Shown here: positions 17,770-26,165 of the stretch, piece by piece
Position numbering within the stretch: the first letter of the stretch is position 1
How the letters are laid out: every line of letters begins with the position of its first letter
Assembly: GCA_016722945.1 (NCBI GenBank)
Contig: JAEQMT010000021.1
Location: forward strand, 1-56,470
Direction: 5' to 3'
DNA: 56,470 nt
From: Desulfofustis sp. PB-SRB1
Lineage (GTDB): Bacteria > Desulfobacterota > Desulfobulbia > Desulfobulbales > Desulfocapsaceae
Position numbers and translations under genes: made by a program
Notes under the pieces: generated by a model
Seen by the model: the letters and a program-made list of their open reading frames with translations, nothing else
Database searches by the model: none
Told to the model about the DNA's origin: nothing

Positions 17770-18595
17770 ATGAGGCTTAAACAGAGACTACGCCCCTTTC
17801 TCACCGAGTTTGAACTATCTTATCTCCATAACTCTTACGACATAATCGGCGATATCGCGGTTACTTCAATTGCTGAGCCGTTGTGGCATCGGCGTCAGCT
17901 TGTCGGCACTGCAATTCTATCCTCAAATAACCGCATCAAAAGCAGTGCTTGCCCGCACCGGGAGCTATCAGGGTGAGGCGCGAACCGCATCTTTTACCTG
18001 CATCGCCGGGCAAGACCGGACGACTACCATGCACATGGAGCATGGCCTGAAGCTTTTCGTGGATCTTGCCGAAACCTATTTTTCACCTCGCATGGGTGTC
18101 GAGCGACAACGGATAGCAAAGCTTATCCAGCCTGATGAGCACATTCTGGTTATGTTTTCCGGTATCGCGCCGCTGCCGCTTGCCATCGCCAATATCGGCC
18201 GTTGCTCCTCAATCACCGCAATCGAAGCAAACCCGGTCGCCCATGCCTGCGCCGTGCGCAACCTCGCGCTGAACAAGGCGGCGGATACAATCAATGTGAT
18301 TCATGGAGATGTAGGCGAGGTAATACCGAATCTGCCCACCACATTTGACCGGGTCGTAATGCCCCATCCCCACGGTGCGGGAAACTTTATACCGGAGGCC
18401 TTATCGGTGCTGCGTCGGGGAGGCTGGCTGCACTGGTACTGTTTCCGCGAGAAAGATGGACAGGAAGAGCTGATGCGTTCCCTGGCCCGCCACTGCGCAA
18501 CAGAGTCAAGAGCCGTGAAATATGGAACCACTCATCTCTGCGGCCATTGCGGCCGCCAAACCTACCGGGTGTGCGTAGATGGATGTATTCTCTAG
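17770..18595 (+). pseudogene. Trm5/TYW2-like tRNA methyltransferase with a frameshift
   Basis: SAM-dependent methyltransferase of the Trm5-like class I family (tRNA G37 modification in archaea, also found in some bacteria). The first frame gives RPFLTEFELSYLHNSYDIIG, then DIAVTSI; the second gives AVLARTGSYQGEARTASF, DLAETYFSPRMGVERQRIA and the SAM-binding region. They join if the AAAA at 17938-17941 is read as AAA. The repaired protein is 274 residues. The C-terminal HLCGHCGRQTYRVCVDG resembles the family end, with extra Cys residues. The usual NLP-type catalytic motif reads VVMPHPHGA. Homopolymer miscount is likely. It converges with an SDR gene. Confidence 0.75.
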
Positions 18596-18599
18596 CGTA

Positions 18600-19340
18600 T
18601 CAGCCAGTGGTTGCAAGGGTTGAGCGGCCGCCATCCACCTTAAATATCTGACCGGTAATCCAATCAGATTCCGGCAAAACGAGAAATTCGGCCATCCGTG
18701 CTACATCATCAGCTTCACCAAGTCGCTGTAGCGGGTGTTGACGGGCCACCGCTTCTCTGATCTGCTCACTGCCGACAATTTTTTCCGACAAAGGGGTAAG
18801 GGTCAACGAAGGAGCGATCCCGTTCACCCGGATGTTTGGCGCCAACTCAGCCGCCAGCGCCACAACCAACCCTTCCACTGCCCCTTTTGCCATGCTGATC
18901 GAGCTATGCAGGGCAAAACCGGTGTGCGCCGCTACACTTGAAAAGAGCACCACGGCGCCGCGACCCTCGGCTTTTTTCAAAACGCTCAGGGCCGCCTGCA
19001 CGGCCAGCGCCGCACCGACACTGTTTACCGTAAAATCGTCGAGTAAATCACTGCTTTTGACCCGCCTGATACTTGCCAGATTGATGGTGCCCACTGCATA
19101 AACCAATCCACAAATATGGCCGGCATCCTTCATCACCTGTTTAAACAAGGTATCATCGCGAACATCGCCGACGGTGAATTCACAATTGAGATTCGCCGCC
19201 AGATTCGACAGTTTATCTTCATCTCTGCCTACCAGGTGAAGATCATAACCGCGCTGATGGAGCAGCGACGCCAATTTAGCACCAACACCGCCGCTGCCGC
19301 CGTATATCAAGATTTTTCCTTTACTCTTGTTGTCGTCCAT
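18600..19340 (-). CDS. SDR-family oxidoreductase-like protein lacking the catalytic Tyr
   Basis: Rossmann-fold protein of 246 residues. The cofactor loop is GGSGGVGAKL (14-23), with GDVRDD at about 58-63 and the catalytic-region Ser in LFSSVAAHTG (134-135). The YxxxK motif reads ISMAK at 148-152: the lysine is present and the tyrosine is isoleucine. The C-terminus ends GQIFKVDGGRS as in normal SDRs. Some SDR subfamilies have this Tyr loss, so it may be a real variant with altered chemistry. It ends five bases after the convergent Trm5-like gene; a MITE-like element lies upstream. Confidence 0.82.
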   Translation of the reverse strand: MDDNKSKGKILIYGGSGGVGAKLASLLHQRGYDLHLVGRDEDKLSNLAANLNCEFTVGDVRDDTLFKQVMKDAGHICGLVYAVGTINLASIRRVKSSDLLDDFTVNSVGAALAVQAALSVLKKAEGRGAVVLFSSVAAHTGFALHSSISMAKGAVEGLVVALAAELAPNIRVNGIAPSLTLTPLSEKIVGSEQIREAVARQHPLQRLGEADDVARMAEFLVLPESDWITGQIFKVDGGRSTLATTG

Positions 19341-19380
19341 AATTGATTCCCTTCTACGGTATGCAAACCAAACAAGACAT

Positions 19381-19537
19381 GATGGCGTCGTAAAAACTTC
19401 GCTCTACGTCGTCGTGGGATCATTTTCACTTCTCGACGTACCACATGTACGCCTGCGAGGTCAAAACGACCACCACTCCTGGCAGATTTATTACTTAGCC
19501 ATCTTAGCCTGCAAGCCTGACTTTTTACGACTTCATC
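19381..19537. repeat. MITE-like element, family 2, with target duplication
   Basis: A 157-bp non-coding element. The left end is GATGGCGTCGTAAAAA and the reverse complement of the right end is GATGAAGTCGTAAAAA, giving 16-base inverted ends with two mismatches. AAGACAT occurs directly on both sides (19374-19380 and 19538-19544), which fits a 7-bp target duplication. It contains no ORF and shares no sequence with the family 1 elements. Confidence 0.65.
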
Positions 19538-19652
19538 AAGACATACTGGTTGTATTTTCGTGAGTTAAAAGAGTATGAAATGTCAATCCAACCCTCAGCC
19601 AACAATATAGCTCTTTGCATGCGAAGCAAGAAACCCCGGAGGACACATCGTT

Positions 19653-20390
19653 ATGAACGAAACGATCACCCTGCTCAGCAACCACCGCTCCATCCGTAAA
19701 TTCACCGATGAGGCTGTTGACCGCACAACCGTCGAACAATTGGTGAGCGCCGGCCAGCATGCCGCCACCTCCAGTTTCATCCAGGCCTGCACCGTCATTC
19801 AGGTGCAGGATCAGAAAGTACGGGAAAGGTTCTACGAAATCACCAACGCCCAGCAGTATGTCAGGGAAGCCCCGGTTTTTCTGGTGTTTTGTGCCGACAT
19901 GCAGCGCCATCGTCTTGCCTGCACCATGCACGATGCCCCGATGATGAGCGGATTTACCGAGCAGTTTGTCACCGCATCACTTGATTGCGCCCTGTTTGCC
20001 CAGAATGTTGCGATCGCCGCTGAATCACTGGGGCTCGGCATCTGTTATATCGGGGCGCTGCGCAACGACATCGCCGCGGTGGACGCACTGCTCAATCTGC
20101 CCGATCTGGTCTATCCGGTGTTCGGGATGTGCATCGGCCACCCGGCACAGGACCCAGAAGTAAAACCGCGCCTGCCCCTTGAGGTTGTCCTCAAACAGGA
20201 GACATACACGGATGAACACGATGAACAGTACTTGCAAGAGTATGACAAGGCCGTGCGCGCCTACTACCAAAACCGCGGCGGAGGCGCTAAAGATCAATCA
20301 TGGACGGAACAGATCTCTGCTATGCTGATCAAGGAGGCACGGCCACACATGCTGGCTTATCTCAGATCAAAAGGATTTTTACAGAAGTAG
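19653..20390 (+). CDS. oxygen-insensitive NAD(P)H nitroreductase, NfsA-like
   Basis: FMN-dependent nitroreductase-fold enzyme of 245 residues. The N-terminal NHRSIRKFTDEAVD holds the FMN-phosphate-binding Arg-Ser-Arg/Lys pattern. Further on, AAESLGLGICYIGALRND and MCIGHPAQDPEVKPRLPLE match NfsA/FRP. The start follows GGAGG (19637-19641) with good spacing. The physiological substrate is not evident. It faces the dienelactone-hydrolase-like gene, with a shared hairpin between them. Confidence 0.88.
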   Translation: MNETITLLSNHRSIRKFTDEAVDRTTVEQLVSAGQHAATSSFIQACTVIQVQDQKVRERFYEITNAQQYVREAPVFLVFCADMQRHRLACTMHDAPMMSGFTEQFVTASLDCALFAQNVAIAAESLGLGICYIGALRNDIAAVDALLNLPDLVYPVFGMCIGHPAQDPEVKPRLPLEVVLKQETYTDEHDEQYLQEYDKAVRAYYQNRGGGAKDQSWTEQISAMLIKEARPHMLAYLRSKGFLQK

Positions 20391-20397
20391 GCTGCAA

Positions 20398-20436
20398 CAA
20401 CCCCCACCCCTTCTGCCTTCAGGCCGGCGGGGGTTG
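20398..20436. terminator. hairpin between convergent genes
   Basis: An 8-bp stem CAACCCCC/GGGGGTTG with a 23-base loop starts eight bases after the nitroreductase stop and ends 12 bases before the convergent hydrolase stop. It is placed like a shared terminator, although neither side has a long T-run. Confidence 0.45.
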
Positions 20437-20447
20437 CTCGGCGGACG

Positions 20448-21179
20448 CTACATTGTTTCCCGCAGATACTGGGTAAACCGCGCCCAGGATTTCTGGTCGG
20501 CATCCTCACGGTATCGCGGCGAACCAAACACCGTAAAAGCGTGCGGCGCCCCGCTGTAGGTGATCATCTCATGCGGTACCGAAGCACCTTCCAGCTGAGT
20601 TGCCAGAGAGGCAAAATCCTCCATGGTCACGGCAGTATCAGCGGTGCCGTGCAAGACCAGAACCGAGCCCTTCACCCCGCTGTAATCCTGGCCCTCCGGA
20701 GTGGTCAGACCGCCGTGAAAGGAGACGAACCCATCAAGATCGGCCCCTGATCGGGCCAGCTCCAGGACCGCGGCCCCACCGAAACAATACCCAAATGCGA
20801 CCACCTCATCGCTACCGCCACTGAGAGCCACGGCTTCGGCCAGACCGGCATTGAGCAGGGTACGCATTTTCTCGCGATCCCCGTAGAGCGAGCCGGTCAG
20901 CTTGCGCTTCTCCTCGGTCTCCGTGGGTCGTACCCCCTTGCCGAACAGATCCACGGCAAATACCGCATAGCCCAGCTCGGCAAGCATCTCCGCTCGCTTC
21001 ACCTCGTAATCGGTAAGCCCGTCCCAATCGTGCACCATAAGAGTCATCGGCGCATCGCCGCCGGGACTAATGAAATACCCCTCATATTCCTGGCCATCAA
21101 CCGAATAGGTAATAAATTCACCGGCACCATGCGCCGATGAGCCGATCGTGAGGAGCGCGACAATAAAAAGATATTTCAT
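20448..21179 (-). CDS. secreted dienelactone hydrolase-like protein
   Basis: Alpha/beta hydrolase of the DLH family, 243 residues, with a short signal peptide (residues 1-18, SSAHGA). The catalytic triad is readable: Cys132 in GYCFGG, Asp181 in HGTADTAV and His213 in GAPHAF. The DLH-type motif DLFGKGVRP is also present. The periplasmic location sets it apart from cytoplasmic dienelactone hydrolases, and the substrate is unknown. The ribosome binding site AGGAGA lies just before the ATG. Confidence 0.86.
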   Translation of the reverse strand: MKYLFIVALLTIGSSAHGAGEFITYSVDGQEYEGYFISPGGDAPMTLMVHDWDGLTDYEVKRAEMLAELGYAVFAVDLFGKGVRPTETEEKRKLTGSLYGDREKMRTLLNAGLAEAVALSGGSDEVVAFGYCFGGAAVLELARSGADLDGFVSFHGGLTTPEGQDYSGVKGSVLVLHGTADTAVTMEDFASLATQLEGASVPHEMITYSGAPHAFTVFGSPRYREDADQKSWARFTQYLRETM

Positions 21180-21508
21180 CCTATCTCTCCTGTAATTGCA
21201 GGTAAAAAAAGAGCCCCTTCCTGGTTGACTGCATGGAGTATTTCAATTCAACACTTCATGCCACATTGCCATAGCTGTTGTGATGGAAGTTGAGAGGTTA
21301 AACTAATCCCGCTCAGTCGACTCAGGTGGCTCCATCCACAAAAACCCGCCACCTCGCAGCCATGAAAAACCAAACATATTGAATCAGTTACAAAAGGCAG
21401 CGGAATGCCGAAAACATAGTGCCGTGAATGGTAAAAGCAATAACCAGGGCCAAATAATGGCAAGTTCTCAGCTTAAACCGCTCTTTTGCCTCCCTCATCA
21501 AAAAACAC
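21180..21508. other. intergenic region upstream of the FadR-family operon
   Basis: Divergent gap between the secreted hydrolase gene and the regulator gene. I find no gene here: short frames lack ribosome binding sites. The distal part near 21250-21330 is unremarkable; the regulatory elements I can support are listed separately at 21509-21547. Confidence 0.45.
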
Positions 21509-21547
21509 TTGACGAAATAGTTCTTCCAAGGATAACTTGTCAGACAA
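21509..21547 (+). promoter_or_regulatory. candidate promoter with FadR-type operator
   Basis: TTGACG at 21509-21514 and GATAAC at 21531-21536 are separated by 16 bases and form a reasonable sigma-70 promoter. Directly after the -10 lies TTGTCAGACAA (21537-21547), a perfect 5-bp inverted repeat around one base. Dyads of the form TTGTC-N-GACAA are typical of FadR-subfamily GntR operators. A dimer here would block the promoter of the regulator's own operon. Confidence 0.5.
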
Positions 21548-21571
21548 TCAGTCATCTTAACAGCAACCATT

Positions 21572-22297
21572 ATGCAGCCCATCAAAAAAGTCCGACTATC
21601 TGACTCAGTGATCGATGCCATCGAGGCGATGATTGATGCTGAGCAGCTCAAACCCGGTGATAAGATATTTTCCGAGCATGAGCTTACCAGACGTCTGCAG
21701 GTGAGCAGGGCCTCAGTTCGAGAGGCGATTCGAATTCTCGAGGTAACCGGCAGAGTAACCGTCAAACACGGGAAAGGGGTGTATCTTGCCGATTACTCAG
21801 CCTCACGTTTTGAACCCTTTGTCGCATGGTTGCAAAACAACGAACAATCTCTGAACGACAGTTTTGAACTGCGCCTGATTATTGAGCCGGATATTGCCGC
21901 CCTCGCCGCTCAACGCGCAGAAGAAACAGACATCGACGAGCTCAATACAGCGCATAAGTATTTTACCACCTGTGCCGCCGACGCCAATACTACTGAAATT
22001 ATTAAATCAGACCGAAATTTCCACCGCCTTCTGGCCGGAGCGAGTAAAAACCGCGCTCTGTCGATGCTGATGCATTCCATTACGACATCGCTGCCCGGTG
22101 ATTGGATATCAAGCCTGCATACCCCCGGCAGAATCAAAAAAACCATTACCGAACACGGTGAGGTACTGAAGGCTGTCACACATTCTGATAGCAACCAGGC
22201 ACGCCACTGCATGCACAGCCATCTCACCAATGCCTGGGCTGATATCCGAAATTTCATGCACCAACATACCACTACAGTTGGGGAGCCGACATTATGA
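21572..22297 (+). CDS. GntR/FadR-family transcription regulator
   Basis: Regulator of 241 residues. The N-terminal winged helix (about 1-75) has the GntR pattern KPGDKIFSEHELTRRLQVSR then ASVREAIRILE. The C-terminal all-helical FCD domain (about 85-230) has FELRLIIEPDIAALAA and metal/ligand-site residues in DRNFHRLLAGAS and HLTNAW. It overlaps the next gene by four bases, so it heads an operon with a metallo-hydrolase, a TRAP transporter and a glycerate kinase. It probably senses the transported hydroxy acid or a derivative. Confidence 0.9.
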   Translation: MQPIKKVRLSDSVIDAIEAMIDAEQLKPGDKIFSEHELTRRLQVSRASVREAIRILEVTGRVTVKHGKGVYLADYSASRFEPFVAWLQNNEQSLNDSFELRLIIEPDIAALAAQRAEETDIDELNTAHKYFTTCAADANTTEIIKSDRNFHRLLAGASKNRALSMLMHSITTSLPGDWISSLHTPGRIKKTITEHGEVLKAVTHSDSNQARHCMHSHLTNAWADIRNFMHQHTTTVGEPTL

Positions 22298-23124
22298 CCA
22301 CTCACATCACCACTCTCGTTGAAAACCGGACCGGTGAACACAAGGCGCTTAAAGCGGAACATGGGTTATCCTTTTTTATCCAACATAACGGTATGTACCT
22401 GATTTTCGATACCGGTCAAAGCGACGCTTTCGCTGACAATGCCAGACTGCTGAACCTCGATCTTACCAAAGTCGATACGGTTATTCTCAGTCATGGCCAC
22501 TACGACCATGGCGGTGGTTTGAGATATTTAACTGATCTTACTACCTCTTTCACTTTGCATACCGGGACAGGATTTTTCCGGCAAAAATATGCTGTTTCCG
22601 GGCAGGCAGCCGCGTACCTGGGGGTAAACTTCAAGACTGATTTCCTTCGTTCTCATGCCATACCCCATGAGGAACTGCGTGCCCCGCACAGAGAAATTGC
22701 TCCGGGAGTGCATCTTTTTTCACAATTTCCACGAGTACATGAAGATGAGACCATCAATCCCCGCTTCATGATTTTTGAAGACGGGGATTTCAAGCCCGAT
22801 CCCTTTGCTGATGAAATATGTCTGGCCCTTGACTCGTCAAATGGTCTGATCGTACTTCTGGGCTGTGCTCATCCCGGAATGAAGAACATGCTCGACCATA
22901 TCCGGCACACCATGAAGCAACATATTTACGCCATTTTGGGTGGTACCCATCTCGTTGAAGCCGCGGATAACGGAATGGAATCTTCTTTTGCCTACCTGCG
23001 CAACAATACTATCGAGGTCATTGCCGTCTCCCATTGTACCGGGGAAAGCGCCCTGAACCGGTTGGCGGCTGAAAACAGTAACTATGCGATGAACTGCACC
23101 GGCAGTTCGCTCTTTGTCGCGTGA
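22294..23124 (+). CDS. MBL-fold metallo-hydrolase
   Basis: Metallo-beta-lactamase-fold protein of 276 residues. The metal motif HGHYDHGGG is at 67-75 (His67, His69, Asp71, His72), with later His in LGCAHPGMKN, ILGGTHLVEA and VSHCTGES. The long inserted form resembles the archaeal-type family annotated as dihydropterin synthase-like metal-dependent hydrolases. Its placement between a FadR regulator and TRAP genes suggests hydrolysis of an ester or lactone precursor of the transported acid; that is inference. Confidence 0.85.
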   Translation: MTTHITTLVENRTGEHKALKAEHGLSFFIQHNGMYLIFDTGQSDAFADNARLLNLDLTKVDTVILSHGHYDHGGGLRYLTDLTTSFTLHTGTGFFRQKYAVSGQAAAYLGVNFKTDFLRSHAIPHEELRAPHREIAPGVHLFSQFPRVHEDETINPRFMIFEDGDFKPDPFADEICLALDSSNGLIVLLGCAHPGMKNMLDHIRHTMKQHIYAILGGTHLVEAADNGMESSFAYLRNNTIEVIAVSHCTGESALNRLAAENSNYAMNCTGSSLFVA

Positions 23125-23207
23125 TGGAGGGGCAGCACTGGCTATCATCAGCAATTGATTCGCCGCTGCTTCCCCTATGAAACAAACCAATTGAAGGAGG
23201 AGAACCC

Positions 23208-24260
23208 ATGAAACCGAGGACCATGAGAACACTGATCACTACCGGCCTTGCCGTCACCGCGCTGGCATTGGCCGCCGGCATCGGCGCGGCCCCGGCGCAG
23301 GCCAAAAACATCGTCTGGAAATCTTCCGGTCACGGCCCCGCATCTGATCCCTCACAGATCTATCACGACAAACTCTGCAACGCCATCACCGAGGCCACCG
23401 GTGGCCGGCTGACCGTCAAGCCGTTTGTCGGCGGTTCCATCGTACCTGCCTACAAAGAGCTTGACGCAGTTGATCAGGGTGTTTTGCAGATGGCCTACAC
23501 CTGCCCCATGTATAACCTCGACAAATGGTCCGCGGCCGGACTCATCAGTTCACGTCCCGGCGGGCTGCCCGGCGAGGCCTTGCGCACCTGGTTCAATTAC
23601 GGCGGCGGCGCCGAATTGCTCAATAAGATGATGGAAGGCTACAACGTCATGACCTTTCCCGGCGCCTTGTCGCCGCTTCCCGAGGAAGTCTTCTTTCATT
23701 CAAAGGTAAAACTCGAATCGCTTGATGATCTCAAAGGGCTTAAGGCCCGATGCATGGGCGACGGCGGCGAAATCCTCAAGCGAATGGGAGCAGCGACAGT
23801 GATCATCCCTGGCGGCGAGCTTTATGAAGCAATGCAGCGTGGCACCATCGATGCCTTCGAGTACTCGACCCTTGCCTCAAACTGGAAGATGCATTTCAAC
23901 GAAGTTGCACCCTATGTTTATCTCTCCCCGGCCCGGGCGCCCAGTGACCCACAGGTATTTTTTGTGAACAAAACCGCCTGGGAGAAACTTCCTGAAGATA
24001 TCAAGGTGATCGTCAAGGCTTTGATCGACAAATATACTCAGGCCCAGCATGAATACCTGGTATACGAGTCGGTGCAGGCGGTGGAGAAATTCCGTGAAGC
24101 CGGCAACCAAGTCTACAAGGTACCCAAAGACATCGAAGATGCGTTGAACGCGGAAGCGGCAAAATTTTATGAGGAAAAATCTCAATCCGAACCACCGATA
24201 TTTGCTGAGATTTACAACTCCATGAAAGAGTTCGGCGAAGCCTACAACGCCATCAAATAA
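23208..24260 (+). CDS. dctP: TRAP transporter substrate-binding protein
   Basis: Periplasmic DctP-family solute receptor of 350 residues. The signal peptide runs to about residue 32 (GAAPAQAK). Family hallmarks include DLKGLKARCMGDGGEILKRMGA, with the conserved ligand Arg, and GGELYEAMQRGTIDAFEYS. It resembles the TakP-like branch that binds 2-oxo or 2-hydroxy monocarboxylates. The start ATG 23208 has an excellent AAGGAGGAG. It is followed by the two membrane components. Confidence 0.92.
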   Translation: MKPRTMRTLITTGLAVTALALAAGIGAAPAQAKNIVWKSSGHGPASDPSQIYHDKLCNAITEATGGRLTVKPFVGGSIVPAYKELDAVDQGVLQMAYTCPMYNLDKWSAAGLISSRPGGLPGEALRTWFNYGGGAELLNKMMEGYNVMTFPGALSPLPEEVFFHSKVKLESLDDLKGLKARCMGDGGEILKRMGAATVIIPGGELYEAMQRGTIDAFEYSTLASNWKMHFNEVAPYVYLSPARAPSDPQVFFVNKTAWEKLPEDIKVIVKALIDKYTQAQHEYLVYESVQAVEKFREAGNQVYKVPKDIEDALNAEAAKFYEEKSQSEPPIFAEIYNSMKEFGEAYNAIK

Positions 24261-24284
24261 TCTGTAACACCTCAACAGCGGGCG

Positions 24285-24803
24285 ATGCTCATGCTTTCAA
24301 AACTACTTGGTTATATCGACTGGTTAAGTGAAATGTCGGGAAGCATCGGCAAATGGTTTGCCGTCGTCCTGGTGCTGGCCGGCACCTTCGAGGCAATCGC
24401 CCGCCACTTTTTCAACGCCCCGACCATCTGGGCATATGATTCCATGTGCATGGCCGGCGGCGTCGTCTATATGCTTGGTGCTTCCTACAACTACAAACAC
24501 AACGCCCACACCAGGGTCGACATTTTCTACTCAGCCATGTCGCCCAAACGTCAGGCCTGGATCGACCTCATCTGCGCCCTTCTATTCTTTTTCCCGCTTA
24601 TGGTGGTGATGTTCAAGCTTGCCATGGACTGGGCCATTCGGGCATGGCGCATTGACGAAGTAATGTTCAACAGCTTCTGGTACCCACCCGCGGCCCCCTA
24701 CCGCACCGTATTCGCAGTGGGCCTGCTGCTCCTCATCCTGCAGGGAGTGTCCAAATTTATCCGCGATCTGTACTTCATCATCAAAGGAGAGCGCCTTGCT
24801 TGA
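24285..24803 (+). CDS. dctQ: TRAP transporter small membrane subunit
   Basis: Four-helix DctQ subunit of 172 residues. ARHFFNAPTIWAYD and the following helix match the family, with a conserved AHTRVDIFY. It couples the binding protein and the DctM pump. The reading frame overlaps the start of dctM by eight bases, showing tight coupling. A start at the later ATG (24291) is possible. Confidence 0.9.
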   Translation: MLMLSKLLGYIDWLSEMSGSIGKWFAVVLVLAGTFEAIARHFFNAPTIWAYDSMCMAGGVVYMLGASYNYKHNAHTRVDIFYSAMSPKRQAWIDLICALLFFFPLMVVMFKLAMDWAIRAWRIDEVMFNSFWYPPAAPYRTVFAVGLLLLILQGVSKFIRDLYFIIKGERLA

Positions 24804-26145
24804 ACTGAGCCCTGAGATTGTCGCCTTCTTGATGCTGGGCGGCGTATTCGCGCTGGTCCTGACCGGTTTTCCCATCGCCTTTGTCATCGGCAGTGTGGCA
24901 TTTTTCGTCGGACTTGCAATTTTTGGCCCGACCACCACCTTCCACATTCTTTACAGCCGGTTTTACGACCTTTCCCTCAACTATCCCTACCTGGCGGTAC
25001 CACTTTTCACCTTTATGGGAGTGGTGCTGCAACACTCAGGCACCACCAAGGAGTTATACGAAAGTCTCTACGATGCTCTGGGTGGCCTCAAGGGAGGGCT
25101 TGCCGTGGTCACCATCGTCTTCGGCACGATTCTAGCCGCATGTCTCGGCGTTATTGCCGCCTCGGTAACAATTTTAACCCTAATCGCCCTTGGCCCCATG
25201 CTAACCCGCGGCTACGACAAACCACTTGCGGCCGGCACCATCGTCGCCTCCGGCACCCTGGGGATTCTCATTCCCCCTTCCATCATGCTGGTCGTCTATG
25301 GCCCACAGGCCGGGATATCCATCGGCCAGATGTTCATGGGTGCGGTATTTCCCGGCATCATCCTTTCAACCCTTTACATAGCCTACGTTATCGTCCGCTG
25401 CTATCTCAACCCTGATCTCGGCCCATCCCTGCCGGCCGACCAGATCACCCCGTTCTCCACTACCAAACTTCTCAAACTGCTCAAATCGCTGGCGCCTCCG
25501 GTGCTCCTCATTATTGCCGTTCTCGGGACCATTTTTTCAGGTATCGCCCCACCCACCGAAGCAGCCGCCGTCGGTTGCTCGGCCGCCTTATTGCTCACCG
25601 TGCTGTATCGCCGGTTCAGTTTCGATCTGGTGAAACATGCCGCTCTTGAGACCTTGCGGGTAAGCGCCTTTGTCCTCATGATCGCGGCACTTTGCTACGC
25701 GTTCGTGGGCATTTTCATGAGCGCCGGTTCCGGCGAGGTGGTGCAGGCGATGATACTCGCGGTTCCCGGTGGCAAATGGGCCTCTTTTGCGATGATCATG
25801 GCCATTGTTTTTCTTCTCGGTTTATTTATCGAATGGATCGGTATCGTTTTCATCATCGTCCCGATTTTCTCTCCCATTCTTGAATCGCTGGGTTTCAATC
25901 CGCTCTGGGCCGGTATGATGATCTGCATCAATCTGCAGATGGCATTTCAAACTCCGCCTATGGCCATGTCTATCTTCGTGCTCAAAGGGGCGGCGCCGCC
26001 GGAACTTGGCCTGAGCATGTCAGATATCATCAGAGGGGTCATTCCTTTCGTCCTGATCATCATCACCACCCTGGTATTATGCACCATCTTTCCGGAGATT
26101 ATTACCTGGCTGCCGGAAAAAATGATCGGGCCGTCTCATCAATAA
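24796..26145 (+). CDS. dctM: TRAP transporter large membrane subunit
   Basis: DctM sodium-driven permease of 449 residues with about 12 membrane segments. Diagnostic stretches are LTGFPIAFVIGSVAFFVGL, GTLGILIPPSIMLVVYG and PPTEAAAVG. The start is TTG at 24796, seven bases after AAAGGAGA, within the end of dctQ; no ATG is better placed. Ends 20 bases before the glycerate kinase gene. Confidence 0.93.
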   Translation: MLELSPEIVAFLMLGGVFALVLTGFPIAFVIGSVAFFVGLAIFGPTTTFHILYSRFYDLSLNYPYLAVPLFTFMGVVLQHSGTTKELYESLYDALGGLKGGLAVVTIVFGTILAACLGVIAASVTILTLIALGPMLTRGYDKPLAAGTIVASGTLGILIPPSIMLVVYGPQAGISIGQMFMGAVFPGIILSTLYIAYVIVRCYLNPDLGPSLPADQITPFSTTKLLKLLKSLAPPVLLIIAVLGTIFSGIAPPTEAAAVGCSAALLLTVLYRRFSFDLVKHAALETLRVSAFVLMIAALCYAFVGIFMSAGSGEVVQAMILAVPGGKWASFAMIMAIVFLLGLFIEWIGIVFIIVPIFSPILESLGFNPLWAGMMICINLQMAFQTPPMAMSIFVLKGAAPPELGLSMSDIIRGVIPFVLIIITTLVLCTIFPEIITWLPEKMIGPSHQ

Positions 26146-26165
26146 CGTATTCCACCAGGTTAGTT

